64,000 nt of DNA from positions 62,001 to 126,000 of the forward strand of contig JAHEMR010000035.1 of assembly GCA_024643545.1 (NCBI GenBank), written 5' to 3'. Origin of the DNA: Crocinitomicaceae bacterium (GTDB lineage: Bacteria > Bacteroidota > Bacteroidia > Flavobacteriales_D > Crocinitomicaceae). The translations under genes and the position numbers were made by a program. The notes below the pieces were generated by a model. The model was not told the DNA's origin. It searched no databases and was given only the letters and a program-made list of their open reading frames with translations. Position 1 is the first letter of the stretch, and each line of letters starts with the position of its first letter. Positions 53,499 through 61,280 of the stretch are shown in pieces.

Positions 53499-54380
53499 GT
53501 GAACGAAATCAAAAAAACAGCCGCAAAAACAGCCATCATGAGTATCATTACGAACTCGGTAATGGCCGGCGTGAAAGGAACTGCTGGGGTATTCGGACAT
53601 TCAGATGCATTGATTGCTGACGCCATTGAATCAACAGCTGATATCTTTGCCAGTTTTTTGGTATTGTTTGGCTTGAATTATTCTACAAAACCTGCCGATG
53701 AGGATCATCCATATGGTCATGGGAAAGCAGAAGCATTGGTTACATTCGCAGTTGTTGGATTCCTGTTAATTTCCGCAACAATTATCGCTGTCGAAAGCAT
53801 TCGAAATTTAAGTGAACCCCAAGAAAAACCCGCTTTTTTCACCTTGTTTGTTTTGGGTGCAATTATCATCATTAAAGAATTATCGTTTCAGTATGTCAAT
53901 AAAAAAGCGAAAGAAACCAATTCATCGTCGCTAAAAGCCGATGCTTGGCACCACAGAAGCGATGCGATTTCTTCAGGTATTGCGTTTATTGGAATTTCAC
54001 TCACCTTCATCTTCGGGAAAGGATTTGAAAAAGCAGACGATTGGGCAGCACTAATCGCTTCTGTATTCATTGTATACAATGCCTTTTTAATTTTTCGTCC
54101 AGCCCTTGGCGAAATCATGGATGAGCACATTCACCATGATCTCATCGATGAAATCCGAGCACATTCATCTGAAGTTCCAGGTGTAATTGACACGGAAAAA
54201 TGTTGGGTTCGTAAAACAGGAATGGTTTACATTGTTGATTTGCATGTAGAAGTTGCTGGAGACATCAGTGTTTTCGAAGGACATGAAATTTCACATCGAT
54301 TAAAAGATCATTTAATGGCATGCATTCCAACGATTGCTGATGTGTTGATTCACATTGAGCCAGCGAGAATGACGTCCTAA
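53499..54380 (+). CDS. Cation diffusion facilitator (CDF) transporter
   Basis: A 293-residue inner-membrane metal/proton antiporter with six predicted membrane segments and a cytoplasmic C-terminal domain. The TM2 site reads DALIADAIESTADI and the TM5 site AWHHRSDAISSG (HxxxD), the tetrahedral metal-binding residues; DEDHPYGHGKAEAL is the conserved loop. The metal (Zn, Fe, Mn or Co) cannot be told from sequence. The start is a GTG at 53499, shortly after a TAACTTGC promoter-like element and the preceding terminator. It converges on yciH with a 1-nt gap. Confidence 0.93.
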   Translation: MNEIKKTAAKTAIMSIITNSVMAGVKGTAGVFGHSDALIADAIESTADIFASFLVLFGLNYSTKPADEDHPYGHGKAEALVTFAVVGFLLISATIIAVESIRNLSEPQEKPAFFTLFVLGAIIIIKELSFQYVNKKAKETNSSSLKADAWHHRSDAISSGIAFIGISLTFIFGKGFEKADDWAALIASVFIVYNAFLIFRPALGEIMDEHIHHDLIDEIRAHSSEVPGVIDTEKCWVRKTGMVYIVDLHVEVAGDISVFEGHEISHRLKDHLMACIPTIADVLIHIEPARMTS

Positions 54381-54381
54381 T

Positions 54382-54726
54382 TTACCCTTTTTTCTTCGTT
54401 TGGGTATATCCTTCTTTCACAAGTAAGTCGAAAATTTTATCCTTGAAATTACCTTGGATTAAAATTTCATTGTCCTTAACGGTACCTCCTACCCCACATT
54501 TACTTTTCAGTAACTTACCGAGGTCTTTCAAATCATCTTCAGAGCCCGAAAATCCTTCGATTAAAGTCACCTCTTTACCAGCGCGTTGTTTGCGATCAAT
54601 GGACACGTACAATCGTTGCTGATTATTTGCTAGAGTTTCCGGTTCTTCCTCCGCTTCATGTTGAAATTGAAAATCTGGATTCGTTGAATACACAACATTA
54701 ACGCGGCTCTTTTCTTTCTTTGACAT
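54382..54726 (-). CDS. yciH: SUI1/YciH translation factor
   Basis: A 114-residue eIF1-like protein. The SUI1 core is RLYVSIDRKQRAGKEVTLIEGFSGSEDDLKDLGKLLKSKCGVGGTVKDNEILIQGNFKDKI in outline (key features KQRAGK, GFSG, KCGVGGT and IQG). Bacterial YciH is thought to help discriminate initiation complexes. The N-terminal ~35 residues are charged and variable. I use the ATG at 54726; six codons upstream from 54744 add MFVNLL, unlike the family. Confidence 0.91.
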   Translation of the reverse strand: MSKKEKSRVNVVYSTNPDFQFQHEAEEEPETLANNQQRLYVSIDRKQRAGKEVTLIEGFSGSEDDLKDLGKLLKSKCGVGGTVKDNEILIQGNFKDKIFDLLVKEGYTQTKKKG

Positions 54727-54817
54727 AAGCAAATTTACAAACAACTTCGAATTTCAATCCATCAACTACAATAATTTCTATGAAATAAAGTTAAGGTATA
54801 AGCTAAACCTGAAAAAG

Positions 54818-55525
54818 ATGAAAAACCTGAATTATGAATCCCAGAAGCCTTCGATTAAAATGTGGGCAGAGGACGATCGTCCGAGAGAAAAATTGATGTT
54901 AAAAGGTAAAGCAAGCCTTTCAGACGCAGAATTACTTGCCATACTGATTGGAACCGGATATCGAAACAAAAGCGCCTTAGATTTAGCGAAAGATGTCTTG
55001 GATTATGGCTTGAATGATTGGGATAAAATTGGTAAAATGACAGCCATTGAATTAATGAAAATTAAAGGATTAGGTCCGGCAAAGGCCATCAACATCATTT
55101 CAGCGATGGAAATCGGAAATAGAAAAGCTTCGGCAATCATCCCCGCAAAAACAAAAGTGAAGAATTCAAAAATGATATACGACCATTTACGGAAACACTT
55201 TTCAGGCCTTTCCCACGAAGAATTCTATGTCGTTTACCTGAATTTTGCCAATGAAATTATTGACACCAAACAACTTTCCAAAGGAGGAATGACGAGTACC
55301 GTCGTAGATGGAAAAGTACTTTTTCATCATGCATTAACCTGTCAGGCAACTGGATTCATCATCAGTCATAATCACCCAAGTGGAAATCGAGGTCCAAGCG
55401 ATTCCGATAAAAACCTCACGTACAAACTGCGTGACTTCGCTAAACTTATCGACATGCAGTTGATAGATCACCTTATTTTCACAGATAATGGTTATTTTAG
55501 CTTCGCCGACGAAGGCCTTGTATAA
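54818..55525 (+). CDS. radC: RadC-family JAB/MPN protein
   Basis: A 235-residue protein with an N-terminal helix-hairpin-helix region (KGKASLSDAELLAILIGTG, LMKIKGLGPAKAINII) and a C-terminal JAB/MPN metal domain with ISHNHPSGNRGPSDSD, the HxH...D zinc site. RadC proteins are widely conserved; a DNA-repair role has been questioned and the true activity is uncertain. It is the first gene of a five-gene plus-strand run, 2 nt before the second wecB gene. Start ATG at 54818. Confidence 0.93.
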   Translation: MKNLNYESQKPSIKMWAEDDRPREKLMLKGKASLSDAELLAILIGTGYRNKSALDLAKDVLDYGLNDWDKIGKMTAIELMKIKGLGPAKAINIISAMEIGNRKASAIIPAKTKVKNSKMIYDHLRKHFSGLSHEEFYVVYLNFANEIIDTKQLSKGGMTSTVVDGKVLFHHALTCQATGFIISHNHPSGNRGPSDSDKNLTYKLRDFAKLIDMQLIDHLIFTDNGYFSFADEGLV

Positions 55526-55527
55526 CT

Positions 55528-56685
55528 ATGTCGCTTAAAAAAATCATAACCATAATTGGGGCTCGCCCTCAAATCATCAAAGCTGCTGCAATAAGTCGTG
55601 CAATAAGAGCTTCATACGCAGATCAATTGACCGAACTTATCGTTCATACAGGACAGCACTACGATGAAAATATGTCCGGTGTTTTTTTTGAGGAACTTGG
55701 AATTCCTAGTCCTACGTTTAATTTACATGTTGGTAGCAGTTCTCATGCCGTGATGACTGCGAAAATGATGGAGGGACTCGAGTCCATTTTTCTTTCAGAA
55801 AAACCGGATGCCGTATTGGTATACGGAGACACGAATTCAACTTTGGCAGCAGCTTTAGCAGCAGCGAAATTGCACATTCCACTCATTCATGTCGAAGCTG
55901 GTTTAAGAAGTTTCAATAAAACAATGCCCGAAGAATTGAATCGGATTGCCTGTGACCATATGAGTACCTTGCTTTTTTCACCAACGAAAGCAGGGATGGA
56001 TAATTTAAGAAACGAAGGATTTGAATTACTTCCTGTTGAGAAAGCGACAATCAATCGTCCAAATGTATACCACTGTGGGGACATCATGTACGACAATAGC
56101 CTTTTTTTCTCCAAACTATCTGATGAAAAATCACGTGTTTTAGAAGAAAATCAAATGCTAGAAAATGAATTTATCCTTTGTACAATTCACCGGGACTCAA
56201 ATACCGATGATGCACTGCATCTGAATTCCATTTTTGCAGCGCTCATACAAATCCATACTGAAACAGGTTTAGACATTATTCTTCCACTCCACCCTCGGAC
56301 AAAAAAGAAAATGGACGCGTTATTGAATGCGGAATTAAGCACTAAAATCAATCTTTCGAAAGGCTTTAAACTCATTCCTCCAACTGGTTTTTTAGACATC
56401 ATTTCACTTGAAAAAAATGCCAAACTCATCATGACTGATAGTGGAGGTATTCAAAAAGAAGCCTTTTTCTTCCAAAAACCATGCGTCATTTTGAGGGATG
56501 AAACGGAATGGATTGAAATGGTAGAAAATGGCAATGCACGATTAGCAGGATCAACTGAAAAAAGTATTTTTCAAGAGACAATGGAATTACTCAATACATC
56601 AAGTTTTAACTATCCTGATATCTTTGGTGATGGACAAGCAGCAACATTTATTTGCACAAAAATAGTGGAGGATTTACTATGCTAA
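55528..56685 (+). CDS. Second WecB-like UDP-GlcNAc 2-epimerase
   Basis: A 385-residue non-hydrolysing epimerase, divergent from the wecB at 7.8 kb. Family motifs: IIGARPQIIKAAAI, IVHTGQHYDENMS, VYGDTNSTLAAALAA, HVEAGLRSFNKTMPEELNRI, MTDSGGIQKEAFF. The GARPQIIK start and FNKTMPEE form resemble the group that acts on UDP-GlcNAc or diNAc sugars in modified-sugar pathways, so the substrate may not be the same as for the first copy. It is tied to radC (2-nt gap) and to a polysaccharide deacetylase (7-nt overlap), suggesting a glycan role. Confidence 0.88.
   Translation: MSLKKIITIIGARPQIIKAAAISRAIRASYADQLTELIVHTGQHYDENMSGVFFEELGIPSPTFNLHVGSSSHAVMTAKMMEGLESIFLSEKPDAVLVYGDTNSTLAAALAAAKLHIPLIHVEAGLRSFNKTMPEELNRIACDHMSTLLFSPTKAGMDNLRNEGFELLPVEKATINRPNVYHCGDIMYDNSLFFSKLSDEKSRVLEENQMLENEFILCTIHRDSNTDDALHLNSIFAALIQIHTETGLDIILPLHPRTKKKMDALLNAELSTKINLSKGFKLIPPTGFLDIISLEKNAKLIMTDSGGIQKEAFFFQKPCVILRDETEWIEMVENGNARLAGSTEKSIFQETMELLNTSSFNYPDIFGDGQAATFICTKIVEDLLC
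56667..56671 (+). promoter_or_regulatory. Strong Shine-Dalgarno for the deacetylase gene
   Basis: GGAGG ending 7 nt before the ATG at 56679, inside the wecB-like coding sequence. Shine-Dalgarno sequences are rare in Bacteroidota, so this perfect one decides the start and suggests translation is independent of the upstream stop. Confidence 0.7.
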
Positions 56686-57974
56686 CAATTTACGTAGATG
56701 AAATTTCGAGCCGACTGAAATACACACTCAACTTTGTTTTTGAACAAAGGGGAATTGCCTTTCAGTTATGTAACGATTATATGCATTTCAAACAACTTGA
56801 CGGAATAAAACTGAACTATTCCGAGCGGCAATTTGAACATGTACTTCAACTCGTTCCAAGTAAACTTTTGTTTGAAGAAACAATTGAACCATACGAAGTT
56901 ACAACTGGACTTTTCTATCAAGAAGAATGTTTCTGTTTTAACGGCGTAATAGATCCACTTGCAAGTATTTTCTTTACACTTTCACGCATGGAGGAATACC
57001 TCACAGATCAAAAAGATAGTTTGGGTCGTTTTCCTGGAAAAAGCAGCCTTTTGTATCAATACAATTGGCACGAAAAAGCGATGTGTGATCGATGGAGTAA
57101 CGATTTTTTATTGTACTTAAAAGAATCGTGTTCGTTAAAATGGAATCCTAAATTAGAATTGATCGAATCCATTGCAACCTTCGATATTGACAATGCTTTT
57201 GCTTATCTGCATAAAAATACACTACGAACACAACTTGCCACAGCAAAAGATTACCTATACAATCGAAAGGAACGGATTTTAGATCGAAAAAAAGTGCTAG
57301 CTGGCGAAATGAAGGATCCATACGACACGTATGAATTCATTCAGACATTAGCTTTATCAGGAGCAAATGTACTTATTTTCTGGTTGCTTGGCGATTATGG
57401 TACCTACGATAAAAACATTTCACATTTACAACCGAATCAACGTTCACTGATTCAAAAAATGTCGGATTATGCCGAGATTGGTATCCATGCGAGTTATGGC
57501 TCCAATGAATCTGAATACCAATTGGGAATCGAAATTGAGCGATTAAACTTGATTACCCAGAAACCCGTTACAAAAAACAGGCAACATTTCTTGGTTTTAA
57601 ATCTTCCTTTGACCTATCAATCCCTCATTCATCAAAACATTACTGACGATTATACCATGGGATATGCCGATATTGTTGGCTTCAGAGCTGGGACGGCACG
57701 TGTATTCAATTGGTTTGACTTAAGTACAAACGACACCACCACTTTGCGCATTCATCCGTTCACTTACATGGATGGAACCTTGCACGAATACCTCAAACTA
57801 AGTCCACAGGAAGCGATGGAGAAGATTAAGTCACTTTACCAAGAAATCTGTCAATGTGGAGGACAATTCTCCTACATTTGGCACAATGAGACCATTGGAG
57901 ATTATGCCCATTGGAAAGGATGGAAAGAAGTTTTTTCCTACACGATTAATTTAAATCAAACCGATTTTATTTAA
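56679..57974 (+). CDS. DUF7033 / polysaccharide deacetylase-like protein
   Basis: A 431-residue cytoplasmic protein with an N-terminal DUF7033-like region (TGLFYQEECFCFNGVIDPLASIFFTLSRMEEY, DSLGRFPGKSSL) and a C-terminal NodB-like polysaccharide deacetylase domain: ATFDIDNAFAYL (TFDxD metal site), IGIHASYGSN (His-x-Ser) and the late WHNETIGDY. It probably removes an acetyl group or acts on a lipid-linked sugar. Its coupling to a WecB-like epimerase suggests a common glycan pathway. A perfect GGAGG and overlap with the upstream stop fix the start at 56679. Confidence 0.83.
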   Translation: MLTIYVDEISSRLKYTLNFVFEQRGIAFQLCNDYMHFKQLDGIKLNYSERQFEHVLQLVPSKLLFEETIEPYEVTTGLFYQEECFCFNGVIDPLASIFFTLSRMEEYLTDQKDSLGRFPGKSSLLYQYNWHEKAMCDRWSNDFLLYLKESCSLKWNPKLELIESIATFDIDNAFAYLHKNTLRTQLATAKDYLYNRKERILDRKKVLAGEMKDPYDTYEFIQTLALSGANVLIFWLLGDYGTYDKNISHLQPNQRSLIQKMSDYAEIGIHASYGSNESEYQLGIEIERLNLITQKPVTKNRQHFLVLNLPLTYQSLIHQNITDDYTMGYADIVGFRAGTARVFNWFDLSTNDTTTLRIHPFTYMDGTLHEYLKLSPQEAMEKIKSLYQEICQCGGQFSYIWHNETIGDYAHWKGWKEVFSYTINLNQTDFI

Positions 57975-57982
57975 GCTGCAAC

Positions 57983-58228
57983 ATGAAACGATTTTTATTC
58001 ATTGGACTTTTGCTGGTGACTTTTACTTCATGTAAACGAGAATGCATCAAGAATCAAGCAGCATCATGTTTGGAACAAGCTCCAGATGGAACTACCTGCA
58101 TGGCTTATTGGGAGAGTTGGATTTACAATCCAGAAACAGACAATTGTGAATTCAAAGGTTATAGCGGATGTGGACCTATTGGATTTGAATCGGAATCGGC
58201 ATGCGAAGAATGTGAATGCCACAAATAA
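57983..58228 (+). CDS. Kunitz/BPTI-like cysteine-rich lipoprotein
   Basis: An 81-residue lipoprotein: signal MKRFLFIGLLLVTFTSC with lipid-attachment Cys17. The mature part carries a Kunitz (BPTI)-like pattern. Cys29, Cys39, Cys55, Cys63, Cys74 and Cys77 (or Cys79) align with the six Kunitz cysteines; the 15-residue Cys2-Cys3 and 7-residue Cys3-Cys4 gaps equal those of BPTI. WIYNPETDNC and GYSGC match the WxYN...C and YGGC landmarks. The residue after Cys39, the P1 position in inhibitors, is Met40. The first gap is one residue longer and the 4-5 gap shorter than in BPTI. Protease inhibition is inference. It lies 8 nt after the deacetylase and 8 nt before the DUF6970 gene. Confidence 0.8.
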   Translation: MKRFLFIGLLLVTFTSCKRECIKNQAASCLEQAPDGTTCMAYWESWIYNPETDNCEFKGYSGCGPIGFESESACEECECHK

Positions 58229-58236
58229 AGGAATTG

Positions 58237-58584
58237 ATGAGCGTAACTAACCTAATTTTAAGTTTTTGTATTGCCTTCATTTTGTTTGGATGTGAAAAAC
58301 CTGAATTAGCGATGGATGTCCCAACATGTATCGAAAATAAAATTCAAGACATTCAAAACAAACCCGTTGAAAATCCAGCGAAAGAAGTTTGGTTATGGAA
58401 ATACAATGGTGTGAGCTATTATTATTTTACAGCAGCCTGCTGTGATCAATTTAGCACATTGTACGATGCTGATTGTAATTTCGTTTGTGCGCCAGATGGT
58501 GGATTCACGGGAATGGGTGATGGAAATTGTGTTCCAGGAATATTGAATGCAACAAAAACTTTGGTCTGGAAAGACCCTCGTTGA
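58237..58584 (+). CDS. DUF6970-like lipoprotein
   Basis: A 115-residue lipoprotein: MSVTNLILSFCIAFILFGC with lipobox Cys19. The mature domain matches the DUF6970 pattern: CIENKIQDIQ, VWLWKYNGVSYYYF, TAACCDQFSTLYD, and CAPDGGFTGMGDGNC, with six or more cysteines. Function is unknown. I choose the ATG at 58237, which leaves 8 nt from the preceding stop, over 58216, which would overlap it. It probably ends the radC-wecB-deacetylase-Kunitz run; its stop abuts that of the convergent DUF6089 gene. Confidence 0.8.
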   Translation: MSVTNLILSFCIAFILFGCEKPELAMDVPTCIENKIQDIQNKPVENPAKEVWLWKYNGVSYYYFTAACCDQFSTLYDADCNFVCAPDGGFTGMGDGNCVPGILNATKTLVWKDPR

Positions 58585-59406
58585 TTAGTAAAAGCAGGTT
58601 TTTTCTCTTCCGAGACGAAAGGCGATTGTCATTCCTGAATAAACATACCAATCTTTTGTAGAAGGATTTCCCCTCACCCCGTATTTCGATCCATCCAAAC
58701 TGCGGTTCGATAGGTCTGCTGCCATTTGTGACACTTCTTTATCAATTACTTTTGAATTCGCATAAGTGCCTGAACCAACGTCATCTAAATAATCTGTGAA
58801 TGTTTTGCGGATGGCCAGGTCAAAATTCACTGTTAATTTATTGCCGATGGCAAACTTAACACCCATCCCTAGCGGGACACACAATTGGTATAGACTATAT
58901 GGTTTTCTTGTTGCTATGGATGTTCCTTGTCCCTCCGTTGAAAGTGGTTGCAATGCGACCAACGAATCCTTGTACATCGCCATCGGATTCATATGAAATG
59001 CACCTATTTGCGCCATTAAGTAAACAGTTCCAGCATTTTTATTTCCTTTTCCAAAGGTGAATGGGACATAATGAAATTCTAATCCTCCAGCAACTTCGTG
59101 AATGACTGAACGAAATTCTAGGTTTCTATTTACAAATAAGGGATTGGAACTTTCTTTATCGTATGCCTCGACTTTGCCATATAAGTAATTCAGGCGTAGT
59201 GTAATTCTTGGTTGCAAATTGTAGCGGTACATCAGACCACCGGACCAATTACTTTGATAAAATGGTTTGAATTGATTCAAGTCTCCGATGTAATACATCT
59301 TTCCTATATTCAAACCAATTTCTGACTTAGAAAAAAAAGTCTTGCGCTGGGCTTTAAAGCTTCCAACGCAAGACATTATAATAAACATTAAAATCAGTTT
59401 TCGCAT
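58585..59406 (-). CDS. DUF6089-family outer-membrane barrel protein
   Basis: A 273-residue secreted protein with signal peptide MRKLILMFIIMSCVGSFKA. The mature part begins SEIGLNIGKMYYIGDLNQFKPF, a phrase typical of the DUF6089/outer-membrane beta-barrel group, followed by strands RYNLQPRITLRLNYLYGKV, SVIHEVAGGLEFHYVPF, VPLGMGVKFAIGNKLTVNFDLAIRKTFTDYLDDV and WYVYSGMTIAFRLGR. Family function is unknown. It lies 31 nt downstream of typA. Confidence 0.83.
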   Translation of the reverse strand: MRKLILMFIIMSCVGSFKAQRKTFFSKSEIGLNIGKMYYIGDLNQFKPFYQSNWSGGLMYRYNLQPRITLRLNYLYGKVEAYDKESSNPLFVNRNLEFRSVIHEVAGGLEFHYVPFTFGKGNKNAGTVYLMAQIGAFHMNPMAMYKDSLVALQPLSTEGQGTSIATRKPYSLYQLCVPLGMGVKFAIGNKLTVNFDLAIRKTFTDYLDDVGSGTYANSKVIDKEVSQMAADLSNRSLDGSKYGVRGNPSTKDWYVYSGMTIAFRLGREKTCFY

Positions 59407-59437
59407 CGTAGTTGATAACGTATAAACTTACGATTTA

Positions 59438-61237
59438 TTACGCTTTTCCGTTACGTTTACGATCACCTTCCTTTAAAAAGATTTTACGGATACGTAAGTT
59501 CTTTGGTGTTACTTCAACGTATTCATCTGATTGAATGTATTCCAAACACTCTTCCAAGCTAAATACTCTCGGTGGAGCCAAACGAACTTTGTCATCAGAA
59601 CCTGAAGCACGCATGTTCGTCAGTTTCTTTGTTTTCGTTACATTCACACACAAGTCACCTGCACGAGAATTCTCCCCTATTACTTGTCCTTCGTAAATAT
59701 TCTCATTTGGTGCGATAAAGAATTTACCACGTTCTTGAAGATTATTCAATGAGAAAGGAATAGAAGTTCCTTGTTCCAACGAAATCAATGAACCATTTTG
59801 ACGACCAGGAATTTCACCTTTGTACGGTTGGTATTCCAAAAAGCGGTGGTTCATGATTGCCTCACCAGCCGTTTGTGTCAATAAGTAGTTTCTCAAACCA
59901 ATGATACCACGTGAAGGGATTTCAAAGGTAACGATCATACGTTCGCCTTTCGGAACCATATTTTTCATTTCACCTTTACGGCGTGTTACTGCTTCAACAG
60001 CTGTTCCACTATGCTCTTCAGGTAAATCGATTGTTAATTCCTCAATCGGCTCACATTTAACGCCATCCACTTCTTTGATGATAACTTGTGGTTGTCCAAC
60101 TTGCATTTCGTAACCTTCACGACGCATTGTTTCGATTAATACGGATAAGTGAAGTACACCACGTCCGAATACCATCCATTTGTCAGCTTTGTCTGTGTCT
60201 TGAACACGCATCGCCAAGTTTTTCTCCAATTCTTTTGTTAGACGGTCCGAGATGTGACGTGATGTCACAAACTTTCCTTCCTTACCGAAGAATGGTGAAT
60301 CATTGATGGAGAACAACATACTCATCGTAGGCTCATCCATTTTGATTGTTGGCAACGGTTCAGGATTTTCAGCATCACAAATAGAATCTCCAATTTCGAA
60401 TCCTTCAATACCTGTTACCGCACAAAGATCTCCAGCTTGAACTTCAGCCACTTTCATGCGCTCAATTCCTTCAAATACAAAAACCTCTTTGACTCTGTGT
60501 TTTTCCAATCGTCCGTCCGATTTAGACAAAATAATGGGTTGATTTTCTTTCAAGACACCTCTAGACAAACGTCCAATCGCGATACGACCAACATATGAAG
60601 AGAAATCCAAAGATGTCACCAACATTTGGGTATTTCCTTCTTCGATTTTACGCGGTGGGAAGTACGTCAAAATACAATCTAGTAACGGAGTAATGCTTGT
60701 CGTTGGTTGTTTCCAATCTTCAGACATCCAACCATTTTTCGCCGAACCATAAATGGTAGGGAAATCCAATTGTTCCTCGTTTGCATCTAATTCGAACATT
60801 AAGTCGAATACTTTTTCATGCACTTCTTCCGGTGTACAGTTTTCTTTGTCCACCTTGTTGATCACCAACAATGGTTTCAATCCCAAAGAAAGTGCTTTTT
60901 GCAAAACGAAACGTGTTTGAGGCATTGGACCTTCAAAGGCATCCACCAAAATACACACTCCATCCGCCATGTTCAAAACGCGTTCAACTTCACCTCCAAA
61001 GTCGGCGTGACCTGGGGTGTCAATGATGTTGATTTTCGTGCCTTTGTATGTTACAGAAACATTTTTAGAGACAATCGTGATTCCACGTTCGCGCTCTAAG
61101 TCATTGTTATCCATGATCAAGTCACCTGTTGGACGATCACGTTCGTTGATCATTGTTCCTGCTTCAATGATTTTATCCACCAATGTCGTTTTACCGTGGT
61201 CAACGTGTGCAATGATGGCGATATTTCTAATTTCCAT
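59438..61237 (-). CDS. typA: Translational GTPase TypA/BipA
   Basis: Ribosome-associated GTPase of the EF-G family involved in stress, cold and ribosome assembly. The 599-residue protein has G1 AHVDHGKTTL, G2 RGITI, G3 DTPGHADFGGEVER, G4 VINKVDKE and the C-terminal unique region (GSLISLEQGTSIPFSLNNLQERGKFFIAPNENIYEGQVIGENSR). It is full length. It lies 43 nt downstream of the DEAD-box helicase gene on the same strand, a functionally reasonable pairing in RNA/ribosome metabolism. Confidence 0.97.
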   Translation of the reverse strand: MEIRNIAIIAHVDHGKTTLVDKIIEAGTMINERDRPTGDLIMDNNDLERERGITIVSKNVSVTYKGTKINIIDTPGHADFGGEVERVLNMADGVCILVDAFEGPMPQTRFVLQKALSLGLKPLLVINKVDKENCTPEEVHEKVFDLMFELDANEEQLDFPTIYGSAKNGWMSEDWKQPTTSITPLLDCILTYFPPRKIEEGNTQMLVTSLDFSSYVGRIAIGRLSRGVLKENQPIILSKSDGRLEKHRVKEVFVFEGIERMKVAEVQAGDLCAVTGIEGFEIGDSICDAENPEPLPTIKMDEPTMSMLFSINDSPFFGKEGKFVTSRHISDRLTKELEKNLAMRVQDTDKADKWMVFGRGVLHLSVLIETMRREGYEMQVGQPQVIIKEVDGVKCEPIEELTIDLPEEHSGTAVEAVTRRKGEMKNMVPKGERMIVTFEIPSRGIIGLRNYLLTQTAGEAIMNHRFLEYQPYKGEIPGRQNGSLISLEQGTSIPFSLNNLQERGKFFIAPNENIYEGQVIGENSRAGDLCVNVTKTKKLTNMRASGSDDKVRLAPPRVFSLEECLEYIQSDEYVEVTPKNLRIRKIFLKEGDRKRNGKA

Positions 61238-61280
61238 AATACTATTATGATTTTTTGTATCTACTTATTTGAGTTTCTAA

